Positions 24,822 through 32,912 of a DNA stretch of 64,000 nt are shown one piece after another. Both the position numbers and the translations under genes were made by a program. Numbering within the stretch: position 1 is the first letter of the stretch; every line of letters begins with the position of its first letter. The DNA is from Ornithinicoccus sp045032955 (lineage in GTDB: Bacteria > Actinomycetota > Actinomycetes > Actinomycetales > Dermatophilaceae): NCBI RefSeq assembly GCF_045032955.1, contig NZ_JBJFZU010000004.1:124001-188000 (forward strand). Direction: 5' to 3'. A model generated the notes under the pieces. The model was not told the origin of the DNA. It did not search any database and was given only the letters and a program-made list of their open reading frames with translations.

Positions 24822-25604
24822 TCAGCCGTCCTGGGTGGTGGCGGAGGTGTCGGTGGATCCGGTGCCCGTCTGCGTCTCCGCTTCCGGTTGCTCCACCACC
24901 GCGTCGTCCCAGCGGATCCGTTGCGGGTCGTCCGCCGCGACCAGCTGCGCCTGGAACTCGGCGCATCGCCAACCCTCCTCAGACGTTCAGGTGACGCGGC
25001 CTGCGACCACGCCGAGGCTGCCGACCCCGTCGGAGCTGGGCCCCAGCTGTCGCACGGGGACGCCGCACAGACCAGGGCGCTCGAGCACCCCCGGCCGGTG
25101 CAGACACCCTGGCAGGTCACCGGGGCATCCGGAGTCGACCGCTTCATAGACTCCCGCCGGGTGCAGGTCGATCTCGCTCAGCTCCAGACCCACACCAGGA
25201 GGCAGGTCCACCTCGCCGGTCCAGTTCACGTGCACGCACCGGAGGAACGGATCGTCGAGGGACACCTCGGCGAAGCCGCCGACCGGCAGGCCGGCCAGCA
25301 GGATCGAGACCCCCGCGTCCTGGACCGGTGCCGGTTCCTCCGTCTCACCGATGTCCTCCGTCGTCGGGGTGCTCGGATCAGGCTCGTCCTCGACCACCTG
25401 GGCCGGAGCGGACGGAGAGGCAGGGGCGGCCGCCGTGGAGGACACCTGGGCAGTCTCGGTGGTCGGCTCACTCGCTGCGCACCCGCCGAGCAGGAGGACG
25501 GCACACCACGCCGCCGCCGCCGGGAGGAACGGACCCACGGCGACCTGGGTCGACCGGGGCGCTGGCGGGGTGCGGGTCGGTGCCGCACCCGTGGTGCGCG
25601 GCAT
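24822..25604 (-). pseudogene. Lipoprotein gene interrupted by an in-frame TGA (possible Cys-to-stop change)
   Basis: The frame starts at ATG 25604 with a lipoprotein signal (AAAAWCAVLLLGGCAAS), then a Ser/Thr/Pro-rich linker and a globular domain with several cysteines (LRCVHVNW, SGCPGDLPGC, GLCGVPV). A TGA at 24989-24987 stops it after GVVAGRVT. The same frame then continues for 54 further codons with clear coding character (TSEEGWRCAEFQAQLVAADD and onward) to TGA at 24824-24822, 3 bp before the next gene. If the inner TGA was TGC or TGT, a cysteine would stand nine residues before WRC. The simplest reading is a nonsense mutation that leaves a 205-residue truncated protein. Selenocysteine is unlikely but not excluded. 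The function is unknown. Confidence 0.65.
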
Positions 25605-25689
25605 ACCTCAGCATGGCAGAGCCGGACCCTGCTGAACAGGCCTGAGCGGAGCCGGCACGCGCCTGCCGGTACCGATCCCGTGGACCTCC

Positions 25690-27336
25690 TCAGGTGCGGT
25701 CGTCGCCGTCGGCGGCGACGGCCACCCGGAGGCGGGCACTGAACCCGGTGCCGACCACGTCGAGGAACCACCCCGGGCGGGTCCTGATCTCAGGCAGCCG
25801 CTGCACGGGCGCCGCGGCACCCAGGTGCGCGTCGTCGTGCGCCACCTGGCGCAGCCCGGCAGCGTCGTGGGTGCCGCGCTCGCTCAGGTACTGCTCGCCG
25901 GTGTGCAGGAACAGCTCGGCGTGCGTGCCGGGGAAGACCTGGACGTAGTACTGCTTGCGGAAGATCACGTTGTCGGAGAAGCCGATCCCGTACACGTCCC
26001 GCTCACCGACGTAGACGTCGAGCCGGAAGACCACCCCCTGAGCATCGGTGCTGGGCTTGATGCGCCCGTCGATCCACCCTTCCCAGATGAGGCGGTCGGG
26101 ACCGGCCCACCCGGTGGTGCGGTCCCCCGGCTCGGACAACGGCTTGCTCAGCTCACCGGCCAGTTCGGGGAGCGGGTCGGACAGGTCGGGGCGGCTGAAC
26201 GGTCCGTAGCAGTTCTCCGCCTCGGGGCTCTGATGGAAGAGCTCGAAGTCGACGTAGCGGGGCTTGATGCTGACGCCGAAGTAGTACTCGCTGCTGCCGA
26301 ACCAGTCGCCGCCTCGGGTGACCTCGGCCTCGTCGAGCCACAGCGAGATCTTGTGCGTGCCGTGCAGGAAGCGCATGGCGATCTCGTAGGTCTCGCGCGA
26401 GTTGACGACGGAGTCGAAGCCCCCGTGGCTCTTGTGCACGAACGTCCGCGGTGCCCCGGGCAGCTGGGCGGCGGAGTGCTTGACGAGGCCGTCGCTGCGG
26501 TTGGTGGCCAGGGTGCCCTCGTCGACCAGGCTGGAGAGCCGGTTCAGCGCGCTGGCCGCGCCCACGGCATAGCTGCGGTAGTTGGTCCCCACCACCGTCA
26601 GGATGCGTTCGAGCGGGAAGACCTTGGCCAGCTCGAGGAAGCGGGTGCTGTCCGGGGAGAAGGACGACAGCTCGTCCGAGCCTGCCTTCGCTCCGGGCAG
26701 CGTCTCCACGAGCCACCGTGGCATCCGCTGGAACGCGATCCCCCGGTGCGGAGTGCCCAGTGTCACGATCCGGTGCACCAACCTGGCGGCCGATGCCGGC
26801 TCCTGACCGTCGAGGGTCAGCAGCGCCTCCCGCATCACCAGCCCGCCCATGCTGTGACACACCAGGTCGACCCCGTCGAACGCCCCCGGCTCGTTCTGCT
26901 CCTCCGCCTTGCGGATCAGTTCGATGAGCCGCGCCAGACCTTCCCCGTACCGCTGCAAGGACCGGGGTGAGAGGTCGTAGAACCGGTAGACCCACAGGGT
27001 GCCCTTGGCTGCCTCGCGCAGCACCCGTCGGGCCACCTGGTGGTCGACGACCACGGTCCCCTGGGTGTCCTCGGGCCCCCAGCCGTCCAGGTCGCCGGCG
27101 GGTGAGGAGACCGGACTCGAGTAGTAGCCGACGACGTTGGTGGCGTCGGTGTACGGGTAGTCCGTGGACTTCATCGCCCGCAGCAGGAAGCCCTCGTAGA
27201 TGTAGTTCTCTCCGCGCCGCCCGGGATAGACCGTGCCCTCGTTGAACCCCTGGTAGGGGTTGGCCTGCTCCGAGCTCACGTCCAGTCCGCCGAACCCGCG
27301 GACGAGGATCAGCGGTCGCGTACGCACCTCGGCCAT
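25690..27336 (-). CDS. Alpha/beta-hydrolase lipase-like protein
   Basis: A 548-residue protein whose first 320 residues form an alpha/beta hydrolase with the nucleophile Ser162 in VCHSMGGLVM, the oxyanion region LVRGFGGLDV and LGTPHRG after the nucleophile. These are features of PGAP1/lipase-like enzymes that act on lipids or large esters. The C-terminal 200 residues (KISLWLDEAEVTRGGDWFG, YYVQVFPGTHAELFLHTG) are beta-rich and of unknown role. There is no signal peptide. ATG at 27336 follows AGGAGA; the long upstream extension of the frame is not real. It is followed by the interrupted lipoprotein gene and a membrane protein on the same strand. Confidence 0.75.
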   Translation of the reverse strand: MAEVRTRPLILVRGFGGLDVSSEQANPYQGFNEGTVYPGRRGENYIYEGFLLRAMKSTDYPYTDATNVVGYYSSPVSSPAGDLDGWGPEDTQGTVVVDHQVARRVLREAAKGTLWVYRFYDLSPRSLQRYGEGLARLIELIRKAEEQNEPGAFDGVDLVCHSMGGLVMREALLTLDGQEPASAARLVHRIVTLGTPHRGIAFQRMPRWLVETLPGAKAGSDELSSFSPDSTRFLELAKVFPLERILTVVGTNYRSYAVGAASALNRLSSLVDEGTLATNRSDGLVKHSAAQLPGAPRTFVHKSHGGFDSVVNSRETYEIAMRFLHGTHKISLWLDEAEVTRGGDWFGSSEYYFGVSIKPRYVDFELFHQSPEAENCYGPFSRPDLSDPLPELAGELSKPLSEPGDRTTGWAGPDRLIWEGWIDGRIKPSTDAQGVVFRLDVYVGERDVYGIGFSDNVIFRKQYYVQVFPGTHAELFLHTGEQYLSERGTHDAAGLRQVAHDDAHLGAAAPVQRLPEIRTRPGWFLDVVGTGFSARLRVAVAADGDDRT

Positions 27337-27497
27337 CGGCCCGTCTCCTGGTCGGCTCCGTCGAGTCACCGTGCCCGATCCCGCAGCACGGGCTGCTCGG
27401 GCCCACGCTACCGCTGGTGCGGCCTCGGGGGCACCCCCCTTTCGGACCACCGACGAGCGCCCGCGCCCACAGGTGGGTGCGGCGGCTGCGGGCGGAC

Positions 27498-28574
27498 TCA
27501 GCGCGGGTCGCGGTGCTCGAAGAGGTCGGTGGACTCGAGCACGTCCAGGCACTGACGGATGGTCACCCCCAGGGCGCCGAACAGGACATGGTCGAGCTCG
27601 GTGCCGACCGAGGTCGCTCGCACCTGCTCCAGGAGTATGTCGATCTCCTGCAGGGAGAGGGCGAGGTTGTCGTCGTCCTGGCCGGGCACCAGTGCGAACT
27701 CGAAGGTGGTGGCTGCCTGCTCGAGCACCGCCGCCGCCTGGCGTCGCAGGTCCGCGCCGGAGTCCCCCTCGGCCGTCGCGGACTCGGCGACGATCATCGA
27801 GACCGCCTCGAGCGCGGCGGCGCACCGGCTCACGGCCTCGGCCCGGGTCAGGGCGGAGTCGTCCCGGTACCGGGGAAGACGTGCTCGCGCGTTACCCCGC
27901 CGCGCCCGGTGGACCTGGTCGATGGCACGGCGCAGCTGACTGCGGGAGTCGGCGAGCACCGGCGAGGGCCCGGCACCGGAAGGTCGCGACTCCATGCTGT
28001 CCGGACTGACGAGCAGGCGCCGAGCCTCGCTCCGCATCTGCTCCGGGAGCAGCTTCAGGACCCGGGCCATCGCACGGTCCAGCTCGTCGAGCCCGAGCGG
28101 CGCCAGGAGCAGCAGGTTGATCAGGATCCCGACGACCGCACCGAGGGGGACCTGCACCACGTAGGCGACCGCCATCGGTTCAGGATCGGGGCCGCCCGTA
28201 GCCAGGACGAACAACCCGGCCAGGGGTGCCCACGTCCGCTGCGCGCCGAGGAACGGCAGCGCACCGAGCAGGAGGCATACCAGCACGCTGGCGCCGACCA
28301 TGAGCGGACTGGCCCAGGACACCGACTGCACCGCGACGGCGACCCCCACCCCGATCACCACTGCCGCCACGACCTGCGCGGACTCCTTGACCGACTGGCT
28401 CACGAACAGACCGACCACGGTGAAGGCGCCCAGGGCCGCGTAGTAGTTGTAGTCCCCCACCGGTGACGGGAGCAGCGACCCGAGGTAGAACGCCAGCCCG
28501 GTCGCGAGCGCCGCCTTGCCGGCCGGGACCACGACGTCGCGCACCGCGGTCCAGAACCTGCTGCCGTTCACCAT
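27498..28574 (-). CDS. FUSC / aromatic-acid-exporter-like membrane protein
   Basis: A 358-residue protein with six hydrophobic segments in the first 170 residues followed by a long cytoplasmic helical domain. AALATGLAFYLGSLLP and YAALGAFTVVGLFVSQSVKES match the FUSC-domain family related to AaeB, YccS and plant ALMT channels, in which the membrane half forms the transport unit. Members are often described as exporters of aromatic acids, but most are untested. ATG at 28574 is chosen over an upstream TTG at 28583. It stands alone between the lipase and the nitrilase-family gene, all on the same strand. Confidence 0.75.
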   Translation of the reverse strand: MVNGSRFWTAVRDVVVPAGKAALATGLAFYLGSLLPSPVGDYNYYAALGAFTVVGLFVSQSVKESAQVVAAVVIGVGVAVAVQSVSWASPLMVGASVLVCLLLGALPFLGAQRTWAPLAGLFVLATGGPDPEPMAVAYVVQVPLGAVVGILINLLLLAPLGLDELDRAMARVLKLLPEQMRSEARRLLVSPDSMESRPSGAGPSPVLADSRSQLRRAIDQVHRARRGNARARLPRYRDDSALTRAEAVSRCAAALEAVSMIVAESATAEGDSGADLRRQAAAVLEQAATTFEFALVPGQDDDNLALSLQEIDILLEQVRATSVGTELDHVLFGALGVTIRQCLDVLESTDLFEHRDPR

Positions 28575-28638
28575 CGTGTCCAATCGGGCGGGCGTGCCAG
28601 CGTAGCGTCGCCGCCGCCCCCGGGGAAGGACTCCGGCC

Positions 28639-29508
28639 TCACCCAGAGCCTCGGCGCCGCTCCCCGTCCCGTGCGGGGACCTCCGTGTACAGCTCCGGTC
28701 GGCGATCGTGCCACCGATGGGCGAGCTCCGTCAGCTCCTTGCGTCGAGAGGCCCCCGGGTCGACCCGCGCGGTCACCACGCCCGGGGCGGCCACGTCCTC
28801 GTCGACGGTCGCCGGTCCGGCGAGCAGGTACCCGTCAGGACCGCAGACGAGGCTGCCGCCCACCCAGTCGACCCCGCGCTCCCTCCCGCACCTGTCCGCC
28901 ACCACGATCGTCACCCCGTACCCGGCGGCGGCGGCCTGCGCCTTGGCCACCTCGATGGCCCGCTCGCCCCGCGGACGCGGCAGCAGGGGCCAGTTCACCG
29001 GCACGGCCAGCAGCTCTGCCCCCGCCTGAGCAGCCCGGCGCACCCACTCGGGGAACTCGAGGTCGTAGCAGACCATGACGCCCACCCGCCCGACCGAGGT
29101 GTCGAGGACCATCGGCCCGTCCCAGCCCGCCGAGAAGAAGAGCTTCTCGCGGTCCCAGAGATGGGCCTTGCGGTAGACCCCGAGGACGGCACCCCGGTCG
29201 GCGACCACGGCGGAGCTGTAGAGCTCGTCGCCCGCCCGCTCGGCGAAGCCCAGCACGACCACCACCTCGTGCGTGGCCGAGAGGCGCAGGGCGAGCTGCA
29301 CCGAGGCCCCGTCCCGGCTCTCGGCCCGCTCCTGCACCTCCTGCCGCGAGGCGAAGGCATACCCGCTGAGCGCCAGCTCCGGAAGGACGACCAACCGGGC
29401 ACCGCGCCCGGCTGCCAGCGCGACCGCGTGCTCGAGCTCGGCCACCGGGGGCGCTCCCTCGACGCGGCCCGCGACCTGGCACGCCGCGACAGTCACCTCT
29501 TCCGGCAC
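28639..29508 (-). CDS. Nitrilase-superfamily carbon-nitrogen hydrolase
   Basis: An amidohydrolase of 289 residues with the catalytic triad in clear motifs: Glu44 in VLPELALSGY, Lys114 in YRKAHLWDREK and Cys147 in GVMVCYDLEFPEW. This pattern fits aliphatic amidase, N-carbamoyl hydrolase or omega-amidase branches rather than true nitrilases. No signal peptide. GTG at 29508 lies 9 bp after the cupin gene stop, so it is the last gene of the leftward unit SnoaL-like, cupin, amidohydrolase, whose promoter holds the cluster operator. It implies a nitrogen-containing (amide or carbamoyl) intermediate in the pathway. The exact substrate cannot be assigned. Confidence 0.88.
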   Translation of the reverse strand: MPEEVTVAACQVAGRVEGAPPVAELEHAVALAAGRGARLVVLPELALSGYAFASRQEVQERAESRDGASVQLALRLSATHEVVVVLGFAERAGDELYSSAVVADRGAVLGVYRKAHLWDREKLFFSAGWDGPMVLDTSVGRVGVMVCYDLEFPEWVRRAAQAGAELLAVPVNWPLLPRPRGERAIEVAKAQAAAAGYGVTIVVADRCGRERGVDWVGGSLVCGPDGYLLAGPATVDEDVAAPGVVTARVDPGASRRKELTELAHRWHDRRPELYTEVPARDGERRRGSG

Positions 29509-29517
29509 GTCACAGGC

Positions 29518-30669
29518 CTACCGGTTGCCGGAGCTCTCCAGCAGGCGCGCGGGCGCGAGGTAGCCGTTGGCATCGCGCACGTAGCCGTTCTCCTCGGCGG
29601 CGGTGACCACCTCGTCGCTCCACTCGATGAGCGCACGCTCGTCGCCCTGCACCACGCACAGCAGCTCGGCCGGCCCGTCCTCCCCCGAGGAGACCGCGCG
29701 GACGGTGCGCCAGGACCCGGCCGGGACGGACACCGCATCCAGCCGGCCGAGCTCGGCCGTCTCCTCACCGGCAGCGGTCTCGAAGGTGACCTGCCAGGTG
29801 CCCGTGCGGGCGGTCAGGACCTGCGGGCGGTCCAGCCGGTGCCGGAGCAGACCCTCACCCTCCTCGGCCGCCAACCAGGCCAGGCTGAACGAGTGCGGTT
29901 CCGGCAGCGGGGGGACGACCCCGCGGTGCTCGCTCAGCCCGTACCCGATGACGATGCTGAGCTGCGCTCCACCGTGCGGCAACGTGGAGCACAGGAACGG
30001 CCGGTCGTCCCACTGGCGGTCGGTCGCCCGGACCACGCGGGTGGCGAACTGCTCCTCGGTGAAGGAGTCCAGCCTGTCGATCTCCTCCTGGCGCATGGGC
30101 GCGACCAGGTCCACCCCGTCGACCGACTGGCCCAGCGTGGTGTCGATGAGGCGGTGGTCCTTGCTGAGGTACAGCCCGTGCTGTGCCGCCTCCTCGATGA
30201 CGGACGGTCCCCAGATGATGCCCCCGGTCTCGTCCTGTCCCAGCACCGTCAGCAGCACGCCCTCGTCGGCACCCTCGTTGGTGAAGCCGCGGAAGATCCA
30301 CGGCGGCACCGAGATGACGTCGCCGTCGACGGACCGGAAGGTGCCCTGCTTGCCGTCCGCGCCCCAGCGGAGCAGGTAGTCACCGTCGAAGTTGATGAAC
30401 ACCTCGGCGGTGAAGTGCAGGTGGAGGTTGTTCGTCGTCCCGTTCGGCATCCCCGCCGCACCGACGTTGAACCCGTGCGGCTCCGTCAGGTTGACGAACT
30501 GCTCGTCGCTCTGCGAGACGCCCGGCCCGACGAACGAGTAGTTGTCCTTCCGGTCCGAGCCCGGGGTGCGACAGTCGATGAAGGCCGTCTTGCAGGGGAC
30601 CCAGTCGCTGCGCAGGATGGTGCGGCGGCGCCCCTCGTCGCTCTGGGGGATGACGGGTGTCGTGCTCAT
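29518..30669 (-). CDS. Cupin-domain protein of the hisD-like catabolic cluster
   Basis: A cytoplasmic protein of 383 residues. The first half has a cupin fold with the metal-ligand block NNLHLHFTAEVFINFDGDY, and SVDGDVISVPPWIFRGFTN as second cupin motif. The second half (TWQVTFETAAGEETAEL, LDAVSVPAGSWRTVRAV) looks like another cupin repeat with fewer ligands, so it is probably a bicupin. Such proteins can be dioxygenases, isomerases or lyases, and the family is not otherwise recognised. ATG at 30669 follows AGGAG. It lies between the SnoaL-like gene (31 bp upstream) and the amidohydrolase gene (9 bp downstream). Confidence 0.75.
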   Translation of the reverse strand: MSTTPVIPQSDEGRRRTILRSDWVPCKTAFIDCRTPGSDRKDNYSFVGPGVSQSDEQFVNLTEPHGFNVGAAGMPNGTTNNLHLHFTAEVFINFDGDYLLRWGADGKQGTFRSVDGDVISVPPWIFRGFTNEGADEGVLLTVLGQDETGGIIWGPSVIEEAAQHGLYLSKDHRLIDTTLGQSVDGVDLVAPMRQEEIDRLDSFTEEQFATRVVRATDRQWDDRPFLCSTLPHGGAQLSIVIGYGLSEHRGVVPPLPEPHSFSLAWLAAEEGEGLLRHRLDRPQVLTARTGTWQVTFETAAGEETAELGRLDAVSVPAGSWRTVRAVSSGEDGPAELLCVVQGDERALIEWSDEVVTAAEENGYVRDANGYLAPARLLESSGNR

Positions 30670-30700
30670 GGTGTGCTCCTGGTCACTGGGTGTGGATGGG

Positions 30701-31702
30701 TCAGTAGATGTTGGGGATGTAGGGGCTGGGCTCGTCCCCGCGGCCGGCAGCGATCTGCGCGCGGAGCGCGAGGTCGTCGTAGACGCGGACCTCACGCACG
30801 ATGCGTCCCTCGTGGAACAGGAACTGCGAGACGCCCATGAGGTCGACCGGGGCGCCGGTCTGCGGACCGTAGGCGGGGACCCCCGTGTAGGTGCCGTGCA
30901 TCTGCCACAGGACCGCGACCCGCAGCCCGGCATACCGGACGTGGTCGTGCGTCTGGATGTCGCGCACCGTGAAGGTGGCGTCCGGGAACGGGGCGACGAG
31001 CTGCAGCAGGTCGCGCTGGTACCCGTCGGGACGGATGACCGTCTGGTCCCCGACCGTGTGCAGGAACAGGTCACGGTGCATGTAGGTCGACAGCGTGTTC
31101 AGCCGCCGGTGGGACCACACGTCGTCCAGCAGGGCGAGCGCCAGCTCGCACTCGGCACGGTGGTCGTCGGGCCGAGGGCCGCTGTCGCCCACGGAGAGCG
31201 GGTCGGCGGGAGGGGGGCCGGACCAGGAGGACTGGTAGCCGACGAAGCGGAGCTGCGCGGCAGCCTCGTCGGGGTCCACGCCCATCTGCTGCGCCTGCGC
31301 CAGGGTGTCGCGGACCACCCACTCCTCCACCATCCGGCCCCGCCGGTAGAGGCAGTTCGCGATGGTGCGCGAACGTACCCGCCGCGGCTCACCACCGACG
31401 ATGTGCTCGTCGCTGGAGAACACCAGGTGCGAGCTGAGGAAGGCATCCTCTCCCCTGGCCTCCCAGACCACGTCCTCCGCCTGCCCGACGTGCTGGGGCA
31501 CCGAGGCGATCCGCATCGTGGTCCCCTCGATCACCCCCTGGCGGCCGGTGGTCGTCCCCAGGCCACCGTGGACGATCGAGCCCTCCTCGTAGTTCTCCAC
31601 GATGTGGTCGATGTCCCGCTGCACCCAGATCCGGTCGGTCACCTCCCGGATGAAGTCGTCCGGGTCGGCGTACGGGTGATAGGCGATCGGGTCCAGCGTC
31701 AT
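30701..31702 (-). CDS. Two-domain SnoaL/NTF2-fold protein
   Basis: A 333-residue protein made of two related halves, each with the look of an NTF2/SnoaL cone fold. The first (DRIWVQRDIDHIVENYEEGS, GVIEGTTMRIASVP, VRSRTIANCLYRRGRMVEEW) and second (HRRLNTLSTYMHRDLFLHTV, LLQLVAPFPDATFTVRDI, GVSQFLFHEGRIVREVRVYDD) align in order. SnoaL-fold proteins include ester cyclases, isomerases and dehydratases. No catalytic assignment is possible. ATG at 31702 has GGAGG further upstream. It is the first gene of the unit with cupin and amidohydrolase, and the operator at 31746-31759 lies 44 bp before it over a TATACT -10-like box. Confidence 0.75.
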   Translation of the reverse strand: MTLDPIAYHPYADPDDFIREVTDRIWVQRDIDHIVENYEEGSIVHGGLGTTTGRQGVIEGTTMRIASVPQHVGQAEDVVWEARGEDAFLSSHLVFSSDEHIVGGEPRRVRSRTIANCLYRRGRMVEEWVVRDTLAQAQQMGVDPDEAAAQLRFVGYQSSWSGPPPADPLSVGDSGPRPDDHRAECELALALLDDVWSHRRLNTLSTYMHRDLFLHTVGDQTVIRPDGYQRDLLQLVAPFPDATFTVRDIQTHDHVRYAGLRVAVLWQMHGTYTGVPAYGPQTGAPVDLMGVSQFLFHEGRIVREVRVYDDLALRAQIAAGRGDEPSPYIPNIY

Positions 31703-31745
31703 GGTGCGGGCAGCCTCCGGGGTGCGGGTACTCGGTCACCCGAGA

Positions 31746-31759
31746 GTATACGTATGCAC
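31746..31759. promoter_or_regulatory. LacI-type operator 1 of the hisD-like cluster
   Basis: GTATACGTATGCAC on the + strand, the complement of GTGCATACGTATAC. It overlaps a -10-like TATACT (complement of 31745-31750) for the leftward SnoaL-like gene, and TTGTCA (complement of 31766-31771) is a possible -35 box with a short 15-bp spacer. It matches the operators at 32890 and 40905 over the core GCATACGTA. Confidence 0.65.
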
Positions 31760-31806
31760 CGCTGGTGACAAGCACCCGCCCGGGGTGGCCCTCTCCCAGG
31801 TATCGG

Positions 31807-32808
31807 TCAGGAGGGGGGAGCAGCGCCGAGCGTGCGCCGCTCCACGTAGGCCGTGGGGAAGGTCTCCGAGGTCGGCTCCGCGCCGTCGGCCAGGCCGACC
31901 CGCCGGACCATGAGCCGGGCGGCGGAGCGGGACATCGCGTCCAGGTCGTACCGGATCGTCGTCATCTGCACCAGCGGCCACCCGGCGATGGGCAGGTCGT
32001 CGAAACCCACGACCGAGACGTCGGCCGGCACCTCGAGGCCCTCCTCGGCCGCCGCGTTGAGCACGCCGAGAGCCACGATGTCGTTGGCGCAGATGATCAC
32101 CGAGGGTCGGTCGCTCGAGCCCAGCAGGTCGCGACCGTGGGTGTGTCCCACCTCGAAGTCGAAGTCCCCGTGCCGGACGTCGGCCTCGTCGAAGCCGAGA
32201 CCTCGCGCGGCCAGGGCCGCCCGGACCGCCCGCTCGCGCAGGGCACCGGTGCTCGTGTCCTGCGGACCGAAGACGGCGCCGATGCGCGTATGCCCGAGAC
32301 GGACCAGCGCGTCGGCGAGGTCGGCGAAACCGACCGAGGGGTCGACGGTGACGGAGTCGGCGTGCACCAGGGAGCTGACGCGGTTGAAGTAGACGAAGGG
32401 GATGCCCTTGTCGTCCAGCCGGACCGGGAGCAGGGACTCCAGCCGGGGGGTGGCCAGGATCACCCCGCACAACCCGTGCGCCACGATGCGTTCGGCGATG
32501 ACCTCCGCCTCCACCGTCTCGGTGATCAGCACCAGCTCGTGCCCCAGCTCGGCCAGCTCGTGGTGCATGGGGGCGATCACGTGCGGGTAGAACTCGTTCT
32601 GCAGGTCGGTGACGAGCAGCCCCACCCGGGTCGAGCGCCCCGTGGCCAGGGCCCGTCCGATGGCGTTCGTCGCGTACCCCAGCTGCCGTGCCGCCTTGCG
32701 GACCACGTCCTTGGTCGCCGGGGACAGCCGCGGGTCGTCGCGGAGGGCGCGGGAGACCGTCGGCTGCGAGACCCCCGCCAACTTCGCGACGTCGCGACTG
32801 GTGACCAT
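31807..32808 (-). CDS. LacI-family repressor of the hisD-like cluster
   Basis: A 333-residue regulator with LacI helix-turn-helix SRDVAKLAGVSQPTVSRAL (residues 3-21), hinge region YATNAIGRALATGRS and an effector domain of the ribose-binding-protein fold (VGLLVTDLQNEFYPHVIAPM; VGFDDLPIAGWPLVQMTTI). ATG at 32808 is chosen for GGAGAGGG in front of it. It sits between the leftward SnoaL/cupin/amidohydrolase unit and the rightward hisD-like/SDR/aldolase unit. Palindromic sites of the expected LacI type (central CG) are found at all three outward-reading promoters of the cluster, so it probably represses them until an intermediate or the imported substrate is bound. Confidence 0.9.
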   Translation of the reverse strand: MVTSRDVAKLAGVSQPTVSRALRDDPRLSPATKDVVRKAARQLGYATNAIGRALATGRSTRVGLLVTDLQNEFYPHVIAPMHHELAELGHELVLITETVEAEVIAERIVAHGLCGVILATPRLESLLPVRLDDKGIPFVYFNRVSSLVHADSVTVDPSVGFADLADALVRLGHTRIGAVFGPQDTSTGALRERAVRAALAARGLGFDEADVRHGDFDFEVGHTHGRDLLGSSDRPSVIICANDIVALGVLNAAAEEGLEVPADVSVVGFDDLPIAGWPLVQMTTIRYDLDAMSRSAARLMVRRVGLADGAEPTSETFPTAYVERRTLGAAPPS

Positions 32809-32889
32809 GCACACCCTCTCCACACACAGCCCTGTCGCTGCAGCGGCTTGACTGAACTTCTGGCGTGCGACAGTATACGGCGTGACCGA

Positions 32890-32904
32890 GTGCATACGTA
32901 TGTA
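32890..32904. promoter_or_regulatory. LacI-type operator 2 of the hisD-like cluster
   Basis: GTGCATACGTATGTA lies directly before the ribosome-binding site (AAGGAAG) of the hisD-like gene at 32913. A partial copy, GTATACG at 32873-32879, lies 17 bp upstream. The centre is CG within CATACGTATG, a perfect 10-bp palindrome. The position implies steric blocking of transcription into the hisD-like/SDR/aldolase unit, and it can also affect the divergent repressor gene. Confidence 0.7.
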
Positions 32905-32912
32905 AGGAAGCC

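Noticed and set aside
24987..24989. TGA as a firm selenocysteine codon
   Set aside because: No SECIS-like hairpin with a GU-containing loop was evident after the TGA, and no sel genes are in the window; a nonsense change explains it more simply.
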